A stretch of 64,000 nt of DNA from [Mycobacterium] vasticus (GTDB lineage Bacteria > Actinomycetota > Actinomycetes > Mycobacteriales > Mycobacteriaceae), in assembly GCF_020181595.1 (NCBI RefSeq), contig NZ_CP084028.1:760967-824966 (forward strand), written 5' to 3'. Positions 56,048-64,000 of the stretch are shown here, piece after piece. Every line of letters begins with the position of its first letter. Position 1 is the first letter of the stretch. The translations under genes and the position numbers were made by a program. The notes below the pieces were generated by a model. That model searched no databases, was not told where the DNA came from, and saw only the letters and a program-made list of their open reading frames with translations.

Positions 56048-58189
56048 ATGGCACTGGCTATCACCGACGAACACGAGGCGCTGACCGAGGTCGTCCAGTC
56101 GTTCGTCGCCAAACACGACACACGTGCGGTCGCGCGACAACTGCTTGACGCCCCATCTGAGACTTGCCCGGACTTCTGGCCGGACATCGTCAACCTCGGC
56201 TGGTTGGGCCTACATCTGCCGGAAGATTGCGGCGGGCAGGGCTTCGGTCTGCCTGAGTTGGCGGTAATCCTCGAACAGCTGGCCCGATCGGTCACCCCCG
56301 GGCCCTACCTGCCGACGGTGCTGGCCAGCGCAGTGCTGGCGCAACTGGGTGCGGCGCCGGAGCTGGTCGGCAAGTTGGCAGATGGAACCTGCACTGCCGC
56401 AGTTGGATTCGGTGATGGGCTGCGTCGATCAGAGTCGTCGGTGAGTGGTACGGTGCCCGCGGTACTCGGCGCGGAATTGGCGGATGTGCTGCTGTTGGTG
56501 GTCGGTGACGACGCGGTGGTCGTCGAGGCCGGCGCCAAGGGTGTGGTGATCTGTCACGGCACGGACCTTGATCCGACCCGGCGAGCTCCCGCGGTGTCGT
56601 TGGCCGAGGTTCCGGTCGATGTCCTGCTGTCGGGCGGGGCGCGTCACGTGATTACCGTGGCGCGCTTGCTGTTAGCGGCGGAAGCAACCGGCCTTGCGTC
56701 TGCGTGCACCGACATGGCAGTGCAATATGCCAAGCAGCGAGAGCAGTTCGGACGTGTCATCGGATCGTTCCAAGCCATCAAACACCTTGCCGCCGACATG
56801 TTGGTGAGCACTGAGATGGCTACCGCAGCGGTGTGGGACGCCGTGCGATGCGACCCCACGGAGCCGGCAATGGAACTGGCCGCCGCGGTCGCGGCCGTGC
56901 AGGCGATGCCCGCCGCTGTCGTCAACGCCCAGCGTTGCATCCAGGTGCACGGCGGAATCGGCTTCACCTGGGAACACGATGCCGGGCTGTACCTGCGACG
57001 GGCGTCGGCATTATCAGCACTGCTGTCAGCGCTCGGCGACGCCGAGATGGAAGTGGCCGAACGCACCGCCGACGGTGTCACCCGGCACTACGGGATCGAG
57101 TTGCCCGAGGACGCCGAACGGTTCCGCGCCGAGGCCGCCGAGGCCGCCGCTCATGTGGCTGGGCTCCCGATCACTGAGCGGCGGCGGTACCTCGCCGAAA
57201 CCGGATACCTCAGCCCGCACTGGCCATCGCCGTGGGGGCGGGGAGCCGACCCGGCCGAACAGCTGGTCATCGAGGATGAGTTCCGCGGTGTTGAGGTTCC
57301 GAATTTGGGGATCACCGGGTGGAACATCCTGACCGTCATCCAGGCGGGTACCGACGAACAGCAGAACCGATGGGTGCCGGCGGCCTTGGCCGGCACCGAG
57401 AAGTGGTGCCAGCTGTTTTCGGAACCGGGCGCCGGTTCTGACGCCGCCGCGATCAAGACGAAGGGAATCCGTGCCGACGGCGGTTGGCTGGTGACCGGCC
57501 AGAAGGTGTGGACCAGCGGTGCGAAGGACTGCCGCTGGGGATTCGCCACCGTGCGTACCGACTCCTCCGGGTCGAAACACTCCGGCGTCACCATGATGAC
57601 CATCGACATGACCGGTCCCGGCGTAGAAATTCGGCCGCTGCGCGAGCTGACCGGAGAGTCGCTGTTCAATGAGGTGTTCCTGGACGAGGTGTTTGTGCCG
57701 GACGCCGATGTGGTCGGACCGGTCGGTGAGGGCTGGGCGGTGGCCCGCGCCGTACTGGGAAATGAACGGATTTCGATCGGCGGTGGGGCGTCGCGGGTCG
57801 GCTTCACCGCTGATCAACTGCCCCCCCTGTTGTCCGTGCTCGGTCGCGATGACTCAGGAAGTCTGCGTACCGCAGGAGAATTGATCTCCGAGCAGCAAAC
57901 TCTGCAGCTGCTCAACCTCCGCCAGGCCGCCCGCGCGGTCACCGGGGAGGGGCCGGGGCCCGAAGGCAACATCACCAAGTTGGTCAACGGTTTGCACATT
58001 CAGCGTGTCACTGAATTCGCGATGAAGGTGATCGGTGTCGAGGCGATCAACGGTGGTGACTTCACAGATCTGGTGCACGCTTACCTGCTGGGCCGGTGTT
58101 ACACGATCGCCGGCGGCACCACGGAGATCGTACGCAATCAGATCGCGGAGCGGCTCCTGCGGCTGCCACGTGAGTCGTTGTCGTCGTAA
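56048..58189 (+). CDS. Double-length acyl-CoA dehydrogenase (FadE34-like)
   Basis: 713 residues from ATG at 56048 (AGGAGG upstream), close to the 711 of M. tuberculosis FadE34. Half 1 (about 1-370) is a beta-type ACAD (YAKQREQFGRVIGSFQAIKH, VHGGIGFTWEHDAGLYLRRA). Half 2 (about 375-713) has LFSEPGAGSDAAAIKT, VWTSGAKD, FNEVFLDEVFVPDADVVG, and IAGGTTEIVRNQIAERLL with the catalytic Glu. So one chain holds the heterodimer seen split elsewhere. 34 bases after the CoA-transferase. Confidence 0.9.
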   Translation: MALAITDEHEALTEVVQSFVAKHDTRAVARQLLDAPSETCPDFWPDIVNLGWLGLHLPEDCGGQGFGLPELAVILEQLARSVTPGPYLPTVLASAVLAQLGAAPELVGKLADGTCTAAVGFGDGLRRSESSVSGTVPAVLGAELADVLLLVVGDDAVVVEAGAKGVVICHGTDLDPTRRAPAVSLAEVPVDVLLSGGARHVITVARLLLAAEATGLASACTDMAVQYAKQREQFGRVIGSFQAIKHLAADMLVSTEMATAAVWDAVRCDPTEPAMELAAAVAAVQAMPAAVVNAQRCIQVHGGIGFTWEHDAGLYLRRASALSALLSALGDAEMEVAERTADGVTRHYGIELPEDAERFRAEAAEAAAHVAGLPITERRRYLAETGYLSPHWPSPWGRGADPAEQLVIEDEFRGVEVPNLGITGWNILTVIQAGTDEQQNRWVPAALAGTEKWCQLFSEPGAGSDAAAIKTKGIRADGGWLVTGQKVWTSGAKDCRWGFATVRTDSSGSKHSGVTMMTIDMTGPGVEIRPLRELTGESLFNEVFLDEVFVPDADVVGPVGEGWAVARAVLGNERISIGGGASRVGFTADQLPPLLSVLGRDDSGSLRTAGELISEQQTLQLLNLRQAARAVTGEGPGPEGNITKLVNGLHIQRVTEFAMKVIGVEAINGGDFTDLVHAYLLGRCYTIAGGTTEIVRNQIAERLLRLPRESLSS

Positions 58190-58224
58190 TTCATTTCCCC
58201 AGAACCGGATTCAAGGAGGAAGTT

Positions 58225-59373
58225 ATGTCCGTCGCCGAAACTGCGCACCAACCCAAGTGGGTCACCAACACCCGCCATGGTGAGATCCATCCGCTGCGTG
58301 TCGGCTTGGTGCAGGACTGGGCGCTGGGTCTGCAACCCACCCAGGACTACTACGACGCGGTCCGGCTCGGCCTCGACGAAGCCGTCGAGGACGGTTTGTT
58401 GGAACGCCCGGTCGAGCTGGAGATCAAAGAGGCGTGGGGACTACCCAACGGCACCGCCCACGACGTCCATCAGGCGTGGCGGGAGCTGGTGGATTCCGGG
58501 GTGCTGGCCGTCATCGGACCCAGCATGAGTGAAGACTCGGTGTCGTTGCGCGACACCATCGAAACACTCAAAGTACCCACTCTGACCTTGAGCGCCACTT
58601 TTGGATTCGGTGGCGAGTACTGCTTCCAAACCCCCAACGGCACCTTCGCCGACGAGACCCAAGTCGGCGTGGACTATCTGCGTCATATCGGAGTGTCCTC
58701 GATGGGTCTGGTCTACGACATGAACTTCATCGGCGAAGAGTACGGACGCTCGGCGTTGCACGCAGCACGTCGACGCAAGCTCACCGTCAGCAGTAGTCAG
58801 ATGGTGCCGTCCTTTGCGACGCACGACATGCTGGTGGACTCACTGGGCAAGATTCGGCACTCCGGTGCGGAGGCCTTGATGTATGTCGGTGTGGGCGCCC
58901 TGCATCTTCAGTTGGCCAGTGCCTTGGCCGAACTCGACTGGAACCCGCCGAAGGTGACCGGCACCAGCTTCATCGGCAGTATCGAAGGGTTTGAGCGCAA
59001 ACAGGACTTCGAGGGCTGGGTGGGCGTGGAACAGTTCGACGAACGCAACCCGGTGTTCGTAAAGTTGATGGATTCCTTCGAGCGCCGGTTCGGCAGACGG
59101 CCCGCCCACGGTTACACCGCGGTGGGTTACGACCAGGGCCGGCTGCTGGCCGAAGGTCTTGCCAACGCCAAGCCGACTTCACCTTCCGGGGTCAAGGCCG
59201 GGCTGGAGATGGTGCGGATGCTGCCCGCCGCAGCCGGCGCTCCGGGCACCGTGATGAGCCTGGCCCCGTACGACCACCGCGCCTACAAGGGCGACTATTT
59301 CGTGCTGCGGACCATCAAGAACGGGGAAAACGTGCTCGTCGGCAGTGCGACCGACTTCCTTCCCCGCGAGTGA
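58225..59373 (+). CDS. Periplasmic-binding-fold (LivK-type) protein without signal peptide
   Basis: 382 residues from ATG at 58225 (AAGGAGGAAG upstream). Type I substrate-binding fold (Peripla_BP_6): PLRVGLVQDWALGLQPTQDYYDAVRLGLDEA, GVLAVIGPSMSEDSVSLRDTIE, GLVYDMNFIGEEYGRSALHAARRR, EALMYVGVGALHLQL, HGYTAVGYDQGRLLAEGLANA. The N-terminus MSVAETAHQPKWVTNTRHGE is polar: no signal peptide or lipobox, and no ABC permease or ATPase genes lie nearby. Perhaps a cytoplasmic ligand sensor or binder. Confidence 0.8.
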   Translation: MSVAETAHQPKWVTNTRHGEIHPLRVGLVQDWALGLQPTQDYYDAVRLGLDEAVEDGLLERPVELEIKEAWGLPNGTAHDVHQAWRELVDSGVLAVIGPSMSEDSVSLRDTIETLKVPTLTLSATFGFGGEYCFQTPNGTFADETQVGVDYLRHIGVSSMGLVYDMNFIGEEYGRSALHAARRRKLTVSSSQMVPSFATHDMLVDSLGKIRHSGAEALMYVGVGALHLQLASALAELDWNPPKVTGTSFIGSIEGFERKQDFEGWVGVEQFDERNPVFVKLMDSFERRFGRRPAHGYTAVGYDQGRLLAEGLANAKPTSPSGVKAGLEMVRMLPAAAGAPGTVMSLAPYDHRAYKGDYFVLRTIKNGENVLVGSATDFLPRE

Positions 59374-59460
59374 CGAACCGTCGAAACCGAATATCGAGTT
59401 AAGAGCACTGCACAACCGCAACTCCGAGGATAGCCCGAGGACAGACTTGCGGTAAACCCT

Positions 59461-59478
59461 AGTACAGGATACTGTACT
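59461..59478. promoter_or_regulatory. Island operator, perfect copy 2
   Basis: AGTACAG (59461-59467), GATA, CTGTACT (59472-59478). Same arms as copy 1, with the central four bases inverted (GATA for TATC), so the two sites are the same sequence on opposite strands. Lies in a 129-base gap before the amidohydrolase gene, 25 bases upstream of its ATG, and marks a new transcription unit. Confidence 0.75.
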
Positions 59479-59502
59479 CATACCACGGAGAAGGAGTAAC
59501 GA

Positions 59503-60627
59503 ATGACTTCCGAGCACGAATTCGATCTCATCAGCGTCGATGACCACATCATCGAGCCGGCTCACCTCTGGGTGGACCGGCTGCCGGCGAAATACCGCGA
59601 GATCGGCCCGCACGTCGAGGTCGAGGGGGACCGCGAGTACTGGGTGTACGAGGGGCGCCGCGGCGAGACGATGGGCCTCAACGCCGTGGCCGGCAAGGAG
59701 CGCACCGAGTACAGCCAGGAGCCGGCGCGGTTTTCGGACATGATCCCGGGCTGCTATGACCCCAAGGAGCGGGTTAAAGACATGGACCGCGATGGAGTCC
59801 GTGGCAGCCTGAGCTTCCCGAGCTACCCGCAGTTCTGCGGCCAGAAGTTCATGAAGGGCAAGGACAAGGTTCTCTCCGACCTTTGCGTGAAAGCCTGGAA
59901 CGACTTCATCCTCGACGAGTGGTGCGCTGCCGGTCCGGACCGCTTCATCCCGATGATCATCGGCCAGTTGTGGGACCCCGAAATGTTTGCTGAGGAGGTT
60001 CGGCGCTGCGCGGCGAAGGGCGCCAAGGCGATCTCATTCAGTGAGAATCCGCACCTGCTGCGGCTGCCCTCGCTACACAGCGATCACTGGGATCCAGTGT
60101 GGCGCGCTGCCGTCGAGACCGACATGCCGATCTGCATGCACATCGGGTCGTCATCGACCGAACAGCACACCGCGCCCGATGCTCCATGGAGCATCGCCGC
60201 CGCACTGCAACCGCTCAACGCCCACATGGCGGCCACCGACATCATGTGGAGCCCGATCACGCACAAGTTCCCGGCCATCAAGTTCGTGATGTCCGAGGGT
60301 GGTATCGGGTGGCTTCCGTTCGCGCTTGAGCGTGCGGACTGGATCTGGGAGAAGCATGGCCACTGGGACAACCTGTCCGACACCCCACCGTCAGAGATCT
60401 TCAAACGCAACATCTGGGGCTGCTTCACCGGCGACCGCAGCGGAGTCGAGGCGCGTTACGCGATCGGGGTCGACAAAATCATGTGGGAGTCCGACTATCC
60501 GCACGTCGACTCCAGTTGGCCGAACAGTCAAGAGCACGTGCGCAAGAACATGGAAGGCGTGCCCAAAGACGAGGTTGACCTGATGACACACGGTAACGCA
60601 GAACGGGTATTCAACTTCCCCGGCTGA
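59503..60627 (+). CDS. Amidohydrolase family protein (ACMSD/Amidohydro_2 type)
   Basis: 374 residues from ATG at 59503 (AGAAGGAG upstream). Family pattern: LISVDDHIIEPAHLWVDRLP (the HxH of zinc enzymes reads DDH), CMHIGSSS, KFVMSEGGIGWLPFALERADWIWEKH, and MWESDYPHVDSSWPNS with the metal-binding Asp. Zinc-dependent hydrolases or decarboxylases of cyclic or aromatic acids fall here. Substrate unknown. Heads the amidohydrolase-ALDH-P450-ACAD unit. Confidence 0.88.
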   Translation: MTSEHEFDLISVDDHIIEPAHLWVDRLPAKYREIGPHVEVEGDREYWVYEGRRGETMGLNAVAGKERTEYSQEPARFSDMIPGCYDPKERVKDMDRDGVRGSLSFPSYPQFCGQKFMKGKDKVLSDLCVKAWNDFILDEWCAAGPDRFIPMIIGQLWDPEMFAEEVRRCAAKGAKAISFSENPHLLRLPSLHSDHWDPVWRAAVETDMPICMHIGSSSTEQHTAPDAPWSIAAALQPLNAHMAATDIMWSPITHKFPAIKFVMSEGGIGWLPFALERADWIWEKHGHWDNLSDTPPSEIFKRNIWGCFTGDRSGVEARYAIGVDKIMWESDYPHVDSSWPNSQEHVRKNMEGVPKDEVDLMTHGNAERVFNFPG

Positions 60628-60628
60628 G

Positions 60629-62119
60629 ATGATCTCCCAGCCCACGGTCGACTGGAAAGTGCAGCCCATGGCATCCGCCGGATTACCACATATTCGACAC
60701 CTGCTCGGCTCGGAATGGACAACCACCGGGCCGGAGCTACTCGAACACATCTCTCCCTCGACGGGCCAAGTGCAGGCACGCTTCAGCGGCGCCGGTGCGG
60801 ACGAGGTCGACCGCGCGGTGGCCGCCGCGCGGTCGGCTTTCGTCGAGTGGCGCAAGGTCGCTCCCGCCAAGCGGCGGCAGCTCCTGGAACGGCTGAGCGC
60901 ACTGATCTTGGCCGCTCGCGACGAGCTGCGCGACATCGGTGTCGCTGAATGCGGAACGCCGGTGCGGCAAGGCGGCGGAGCGGTACTCGCGGCCCGCTAC
61001 ACCGCGTATTTCGCCGGGTGGGCCGACAAACTTGACGGCTTGGTCGCCCCGGTCGGTCACAACGCGTTGGACTATGTGCTGCCGCAGCCCTACGGCGTGG
61101 TAGCGGCGCTGATTCCGTGGAACGCCCCGGTGCCATCGCTGGGCATGAAACTCAGCCCCGCTTTGGCGATGGGCAACTGCGTCGTCCTGAAACCATCTCC
61201 GCTGGCACCCTTCGCCACCGTTCGATTCGTGGAACTGTGCCAGGAGGCCGGGTTTCCGCCCGGGGTGGTCAACCTGGTTCATGGTGGTGCCGATGCCGGC
61301 GAGCTGCTGGTCGGCCACCCCGGGGTGGACAAGATCACGTTCACCGGCGGTGTCGCCACAGGCCGGGCCGTAATGCGCACTGCGGCAGCTAATCTCACGC
61401 CGGTTACCCTCGAGCTCGGTGGCAAGGGGGCCCTGGTCGCGTTCGACGACGTCGATGCGGATCGGGTCGCGAGCGACGCGGTCGGCTACAGCGTCGGAAC
61501 CCTGGCGGGCCAGGCATGCGCCCTGCCGACTCGGGTGATCGTGGAGCAGAGCAGGTACGAAGAAGTGGCTTCCGCGGTGGCGAAGCGGTTCGCCGAACTT
61601 CGGATGGGCGATCCCGCCGATGAGAGCGCCGATGTCGGGCCGCTGATCTCGGCCGATGCCCAGCGGCGCGTGGTCGGGATCATTGAGCATGCCCGAGAGC
61701 ACGACAACGCCACGATCCTGATCGGGGGTGGCGCCGACGGCGGACCGTCGGGTAACGGCTTCTGGGTGGAACCGACCCTGGTCGCCGACGTCGCACCGGA
61801 CGCTGCGGTGGTGCAGGGTGAGGTCTTCGGGCCGGTCGTCACCATCCAATCGTTCACCGACGAGGCCGAAGCGGTCGCGTTGGCCAACGGGACCGATTAC
61901 GGGCTGTCGGCGTTTGTCTACACCGAGGATCTCAAGCGTGCCCATCGGGTCGCACGGGATCTCGAGGCGGGCTACGTCTCGGTCAACGGATTCGCCTACC
62001 TGCCACCGGAAACCCCCTTCGGAGGGTGGAAGTCGAGCGGATTCGGTCGCGAAGGTGGCCGAGCCGGTGTGGAGGACTTTGTGCAGACCAAAAACGTCTA
62101 TATACCGATTGGGAATTGA
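60629..62119 (+). CDS. Aldehyde dehydrogenase
   Basis: 496 residues from ATG at 60629, one base after the amidohydrolase stop; an in-frame ATG at 60668 is a possible later start. Motifs: IPWNAPVPSLGMKLSPALAMGN, KPSPLAPF, FTGGVATGRAVM, LELGGKGALVAF (Glu), GTLAGQACALPTR (Cys), and FGGWKSSGFGREGG. Second ALDH of the region, probably following the P450/alcohol step. Confidence 0.93.
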   Translation: MISQPTVDWKVQPMASAGLPHIRHLLGSEWTTTGPELLEHISPSTGQVQARFSGAGADEVDRAVAAARSAFVEWRKVAPAKRRQLLERLSALILAARDELRDIGVAECGTPVRQGGGAVLAARYTAYFAGWADKLDGLVAPVGHNALDYVLPQPYGVVAALIPWNAPVPSLGMKLSPALAMGNCVVLKPSPLAPFATVRFVELCQEAGFPPGVVNLVHGGADAGELLVGHPGVDKITFTGGVATGRAVMRTAAANLTPVTLELGGKGALVAFDDVDADRVASDAVGYSVGTLAGQACALPTRVIVEQSRYEEVASAVAKRFAELRMGDPADESADVGPLISADAQRRVVGIIEHAREHDNATILIGGGADGGPSGNGFWVEPTLVADVAPDAAVVQGEVFGPVVTIQSFTDEAEAVALANGTDYGLSAFVYTEDLKRAHRVARDLEAGYVSVNGFAYLPPETPFGGWKSSGFGREGGRAGVEDFVQTKNVYIPIGN

Positions 62120-62121
62120 CG

Positions 62122-63351
62122 ATGAGCAAGCCAGAAGTGCTAGTTGCCACCGACCGTTCTCCGGTCGTCCAATTCGACCACCATGATCCGGCATTGGTGC
62201 ATGACCCGTGGCCGACTTACGCCAAGCTCCGAGAGGTCGGGCCGGTGACGTGGAGTGATGCGCACGGCGGCTTCTGGGCGGTGGCGGGATACGACGAGGT
62301 CTATACGGCGGCGCGCGACGATGAGACGTTCTGCTCCGGCGACGGTGTCACGATCCCACCGGAGCAGGCGGCCAAGGTCATTCCGATCACGGCGGACCCA
62401 CCGGACCTCAGGGCCTACCGCGACATCCTCAGTCCGCTGTTCTCACCGGGTGCCGCCAAAGTGCGGAGAGACGAGATTTCCGCCCTGGTGCTCGAACGGA
62501 TCAGAGCCGTCGGCGCGCAGGGCGGATGCGACCTGGTCGAGGACATCGCTACGCCCGTGCCGTCGATCATCACCATGCGTTTGCTCGGCATTCCGCAGGA
62601 CGGCTGGCGTGACTACATGCACTGGTATCACGACAACAGCACCCGGCTTATGGTGATGAGCCCGGAGGAGAAGCGAGCTCATATTCAGACATTCTTCGTC
62701 CTCCGGTCCCAGATCGAGGAGGTTATCGCCGCACGTCGTTCCACGTCGAGCGAGGATTTGATCTCCGTTCTTGTCCGAGCTGAGTTTGATGGGCGCCTTC
62801 TGACCGATGAAGAGATCATCAATACCGTGTCCTTGGTTCTCGCCGGTGGCCTGGACACCACTGCCACCGCTATCGTGAACGCCCTGCTCTTTCTGGATGA
62901 ACATCCCGAGGGTCGGGAGCGCTACGTGACGGATGACCAAGCACTCGACACTTTCCTGGAGGAGATGCTGCGATATGAGCCGCCCGTGCACTCGTTGGCG
63001 CGTCGTGCGACTTGCGACGTCGAACTGGGCGGGGCGCAGATCCGTGCGGGCGATCGTCTGCTGCTGCTCTGGGCGTCGGCCAACCGAGACGCCAAGGTGT
63101 TCGAAGATCCTGATGTCATGATCGCGGACCGCTTCCCGAACCGGCACATGGCATTTGGCATCGGTCAGCACCGTTGCATCGGCTCCAATCTGGCGCGTTT
63201 GCAGACTCGTCTGGTGGTCCAGGAGTTCTTGCGGCACTTCCCGGACTACCGGGTGAGTCGCGACGGGCTCGAACGTGCTGCGACGTTGAGCGTGGTTCGC
63301 GGATACCTTCGGGCGCCGGTGACCTTCACCCCGATCGGGATCACCTCTTGA
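62122..63351 (+). CDS. Cytochrome P450
   Basis: 409 residues from ATG at 62122, two bases after the ALDH stop. Heme-binding loop AFGIGQHRCIGSNLAR (Cys near 354), I-helix AGGLDTTATAI, and ExxR as EEMLR. Soluble bacterial class I P450, needing ferredoxin and reductase encoded elsewhere. Hydroxylates an unknown hydrophobic substrate. Its stop overlaps the next gene's TTG start (TTGA). Confidence 0.95.
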   Translation: MSKPEVLVATDRSPVVQFDHHDPALVHDPWPTYAKLREVGPVTWSDAHGGFWAVAGYDEVYTAARDDETFCSGDGVTIPPEQAAKVIPITADPPDLRAYRDILSPLFSPGAAKVRRDEISALVLERIRAVGAQGGCDLVEDIATPVPSIITMRLLGIPQDGWRDYMHWYHDNSTRLMVMSPEEKRAHIQTFFVLRSQIEEVIAARRSTSSEDLISVLVRAEFDGRLLTDEEIINTVSLVLAGGLDTTATAIVNALLFLDEHPEGRERYVTDDQALDTFLEEMLRYEPPVHSLARRATCDVELGGAQIRAGDRLLLLWASANRDAKVFEDPDVMIADRFPNRHMAFGIGQHRCIGSNLARLQTRLVVQEFLRHFPDYRVSRDGLERAATLSVVRGYLRAPVTFTPIGITS

Positions 63352-64000
63352 ACCGTACCGATGCCGAACGCGCTGCCCTGCGCGACGAGATCCGAACGTG
63401 GCTGGCCGAACACGTGCCTCGCGATTGGCGTGCCCGGATGCAGGGCGCATCGCGTGAGGATTACGTTGCGTTCCAAAAGACTTGGTTCGCCGCGCTGCGT
63501 GAACGGGGTTGGGCCGCGCCGCATTGGCCGGTTGAGGACGGCGGAGCGGGTTTCGACGTGCGCGACCAGGCCGCGTTCTACGCCGAGCTCGCCCACGTTG
63601 ACGCGCCCAGGCTGTCGTTGTACTTCGTGGCGCTCAACCATGTCGCGGCGTCGCTGCGGTATGCCGGCACCGAGGAGCAACGACACCGCTTTCTGCCCGC
63701 CATCCTGGACGGGCAGGTGTGGTGTCAGGGCTTCTCCGAGCCGGAGGCGGGTTCGGATCTGGTGTCGTTGCGCACTCGGGCGGTCCGACGGGGCGACGAA
63801 TATGTGGTGAACGGGCACAAGATCTGGTCGAGCCGCGCCGACAGTGCCGACTGGTGCCTGCTGCTGGCCCGGACCGATCCAGATGCCAAACCCCGCAACG
63901 GGCTGACGTATCTGCTGATGGACATGACGTCGCCCGGCATCACTGTTCGACCGATTCGCCAAAGCAGCGGCAGCGATGAGTTCTGTGAGATGTTCCTCGA
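63348..64000 (+). CDS. Acyl-CoA dehydrogenase, 5' part (truncated by window end)
   Basis: 217 codons visible from the TTG at 63348 that overlaps the P450 stop. Typical ACAD N-terminus (ERAALRDEIRTWLAEHVPRDW, LRERGWAAPHWPVEDGG) and GFSEPEAGSDLVSLRTRAV, NGHKIWSSRADSADWCLLLARTD. It continues beyond base 64000, so the island extends further downstream. Start is by overlap and homology; no ATG is available in frame near the beginning. Confidence 0.88.
   Translation, partial: MNRTDAERAALRDEIRTWLAEHVPRDWRARMQGASREDYVAFQKTWFAALRERGWAAPHWPVEDGGAGFDVRDQAAFYAELAHVDAPRLSLYFVALNHVAASLRYAGTEEQRHRFLPAILDGQVWCQGFSEPEAGSDLVSLRTRAVRRGDEYVVNGHKIWSSRADSADWCLLLARTDPDAKPRNGLTYLLMDMTSPGITVRPIRQSSGSDEFCEMFL

Noticed and set aside
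50413..59478. The AGTACAG-N4-CTGTACT sites considered as intrinsic terminators or a mobile repeat.
   Set aside because: Arms are short and AT-containing, sites lie upstream of starts and not after stops, and no flanking duplications are seen; an operator is the better reading.

Overview
This is a 64 kb chromosomal segment of high-GC actinobacterial DNA, almost certainly from a Mycobacterium (sensu lato) species. The support is the gene order accD3 | echA6 - Rv0906-like - ctpE - Rv0910-like - Rv0912-like, which matches the M. tuberculosis Rv0904c-Rv0912 neighbourhood with some genes missing, together with two PPE genes, a mycobacterial acyl-ACP desaturase, F420-type oxidoreductases and a dense set of fadE/fadD/echA/TetR genes. 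Genes are tightly packed, many starts overlap the previous stop as ATGA or GTGA, and no gene-free stretch exceeds 300 bases. I see no insertion sequence, prophage or CRISPR array.

Layout. 1-9.5 kb: end of an ABC exporter, a perfect 17-bp hairpin, accD3, the echA6-ctpE block, an LLM oxidoreductase and a GGCT-PghP fusion. 9.5-14.8 kb: an exported DUF1254/DUF1214 lipoprotein, a secreted protein of unknown function, a secreted phosphoesterase and tRNA-Arg(CCT). 14.9-20.8 kb: HxlR regulator divergent from a molybdopterin oxidoreductase, a Phd/VapC toxin-antitoxin pair with a phased triple repeat upstream, a CGNR regulator, an Asp-nucleophile alpha/beta hydrolase and a 38-residue HAD remnant. 20.8-30 kb: alcohol dehydrogenase, GMC oxidase operon, photolyase-TspO, and a fadD5-like/echA pair divergent from a double-headed TetR. 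30-37.5 kb: an ArsR metal sensor divergent from a large CtpH/CtpI-like P-type ATPase, and two PPE-SVP-type genes. 37.5-50 kb: acyl-CoA dehydrogenases, SDRs, two TetR regulators, an acyl-ACP desaturase with a 9+9 bp palindrome upstream, mntH and an aldehyde dehydrogenase.

50.4-64 kb is the most interesting part: a catabolic island containing enoyl-CoA hydratase, thiolase, alpha/beta hydrolase, a double-length CaiB/BaiF CoA-transferase, a double-length acyl-CoA dehydrogenase, a substrate-binding-fold protein with no signal peptide, an amidohydrolase, an aldehyde dehydrogenase, a cytochrome P450 and a further acyl-CoA dehydrogenase that runs off the window. The promoters carry a shared 18-bp operator, AGTACAG-N4-CTGTACT: two perfect copies and two degenerate ones, spread over 9 kb. 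This suggests a single regulon that oxidises an unknown hydrophobic or cyclic acid, activates it as a CoA thioester and degrades it by beta-oxidation. The cognate repressor is not recognisable inside the window, and the substrate cannot be read from sequence alone.
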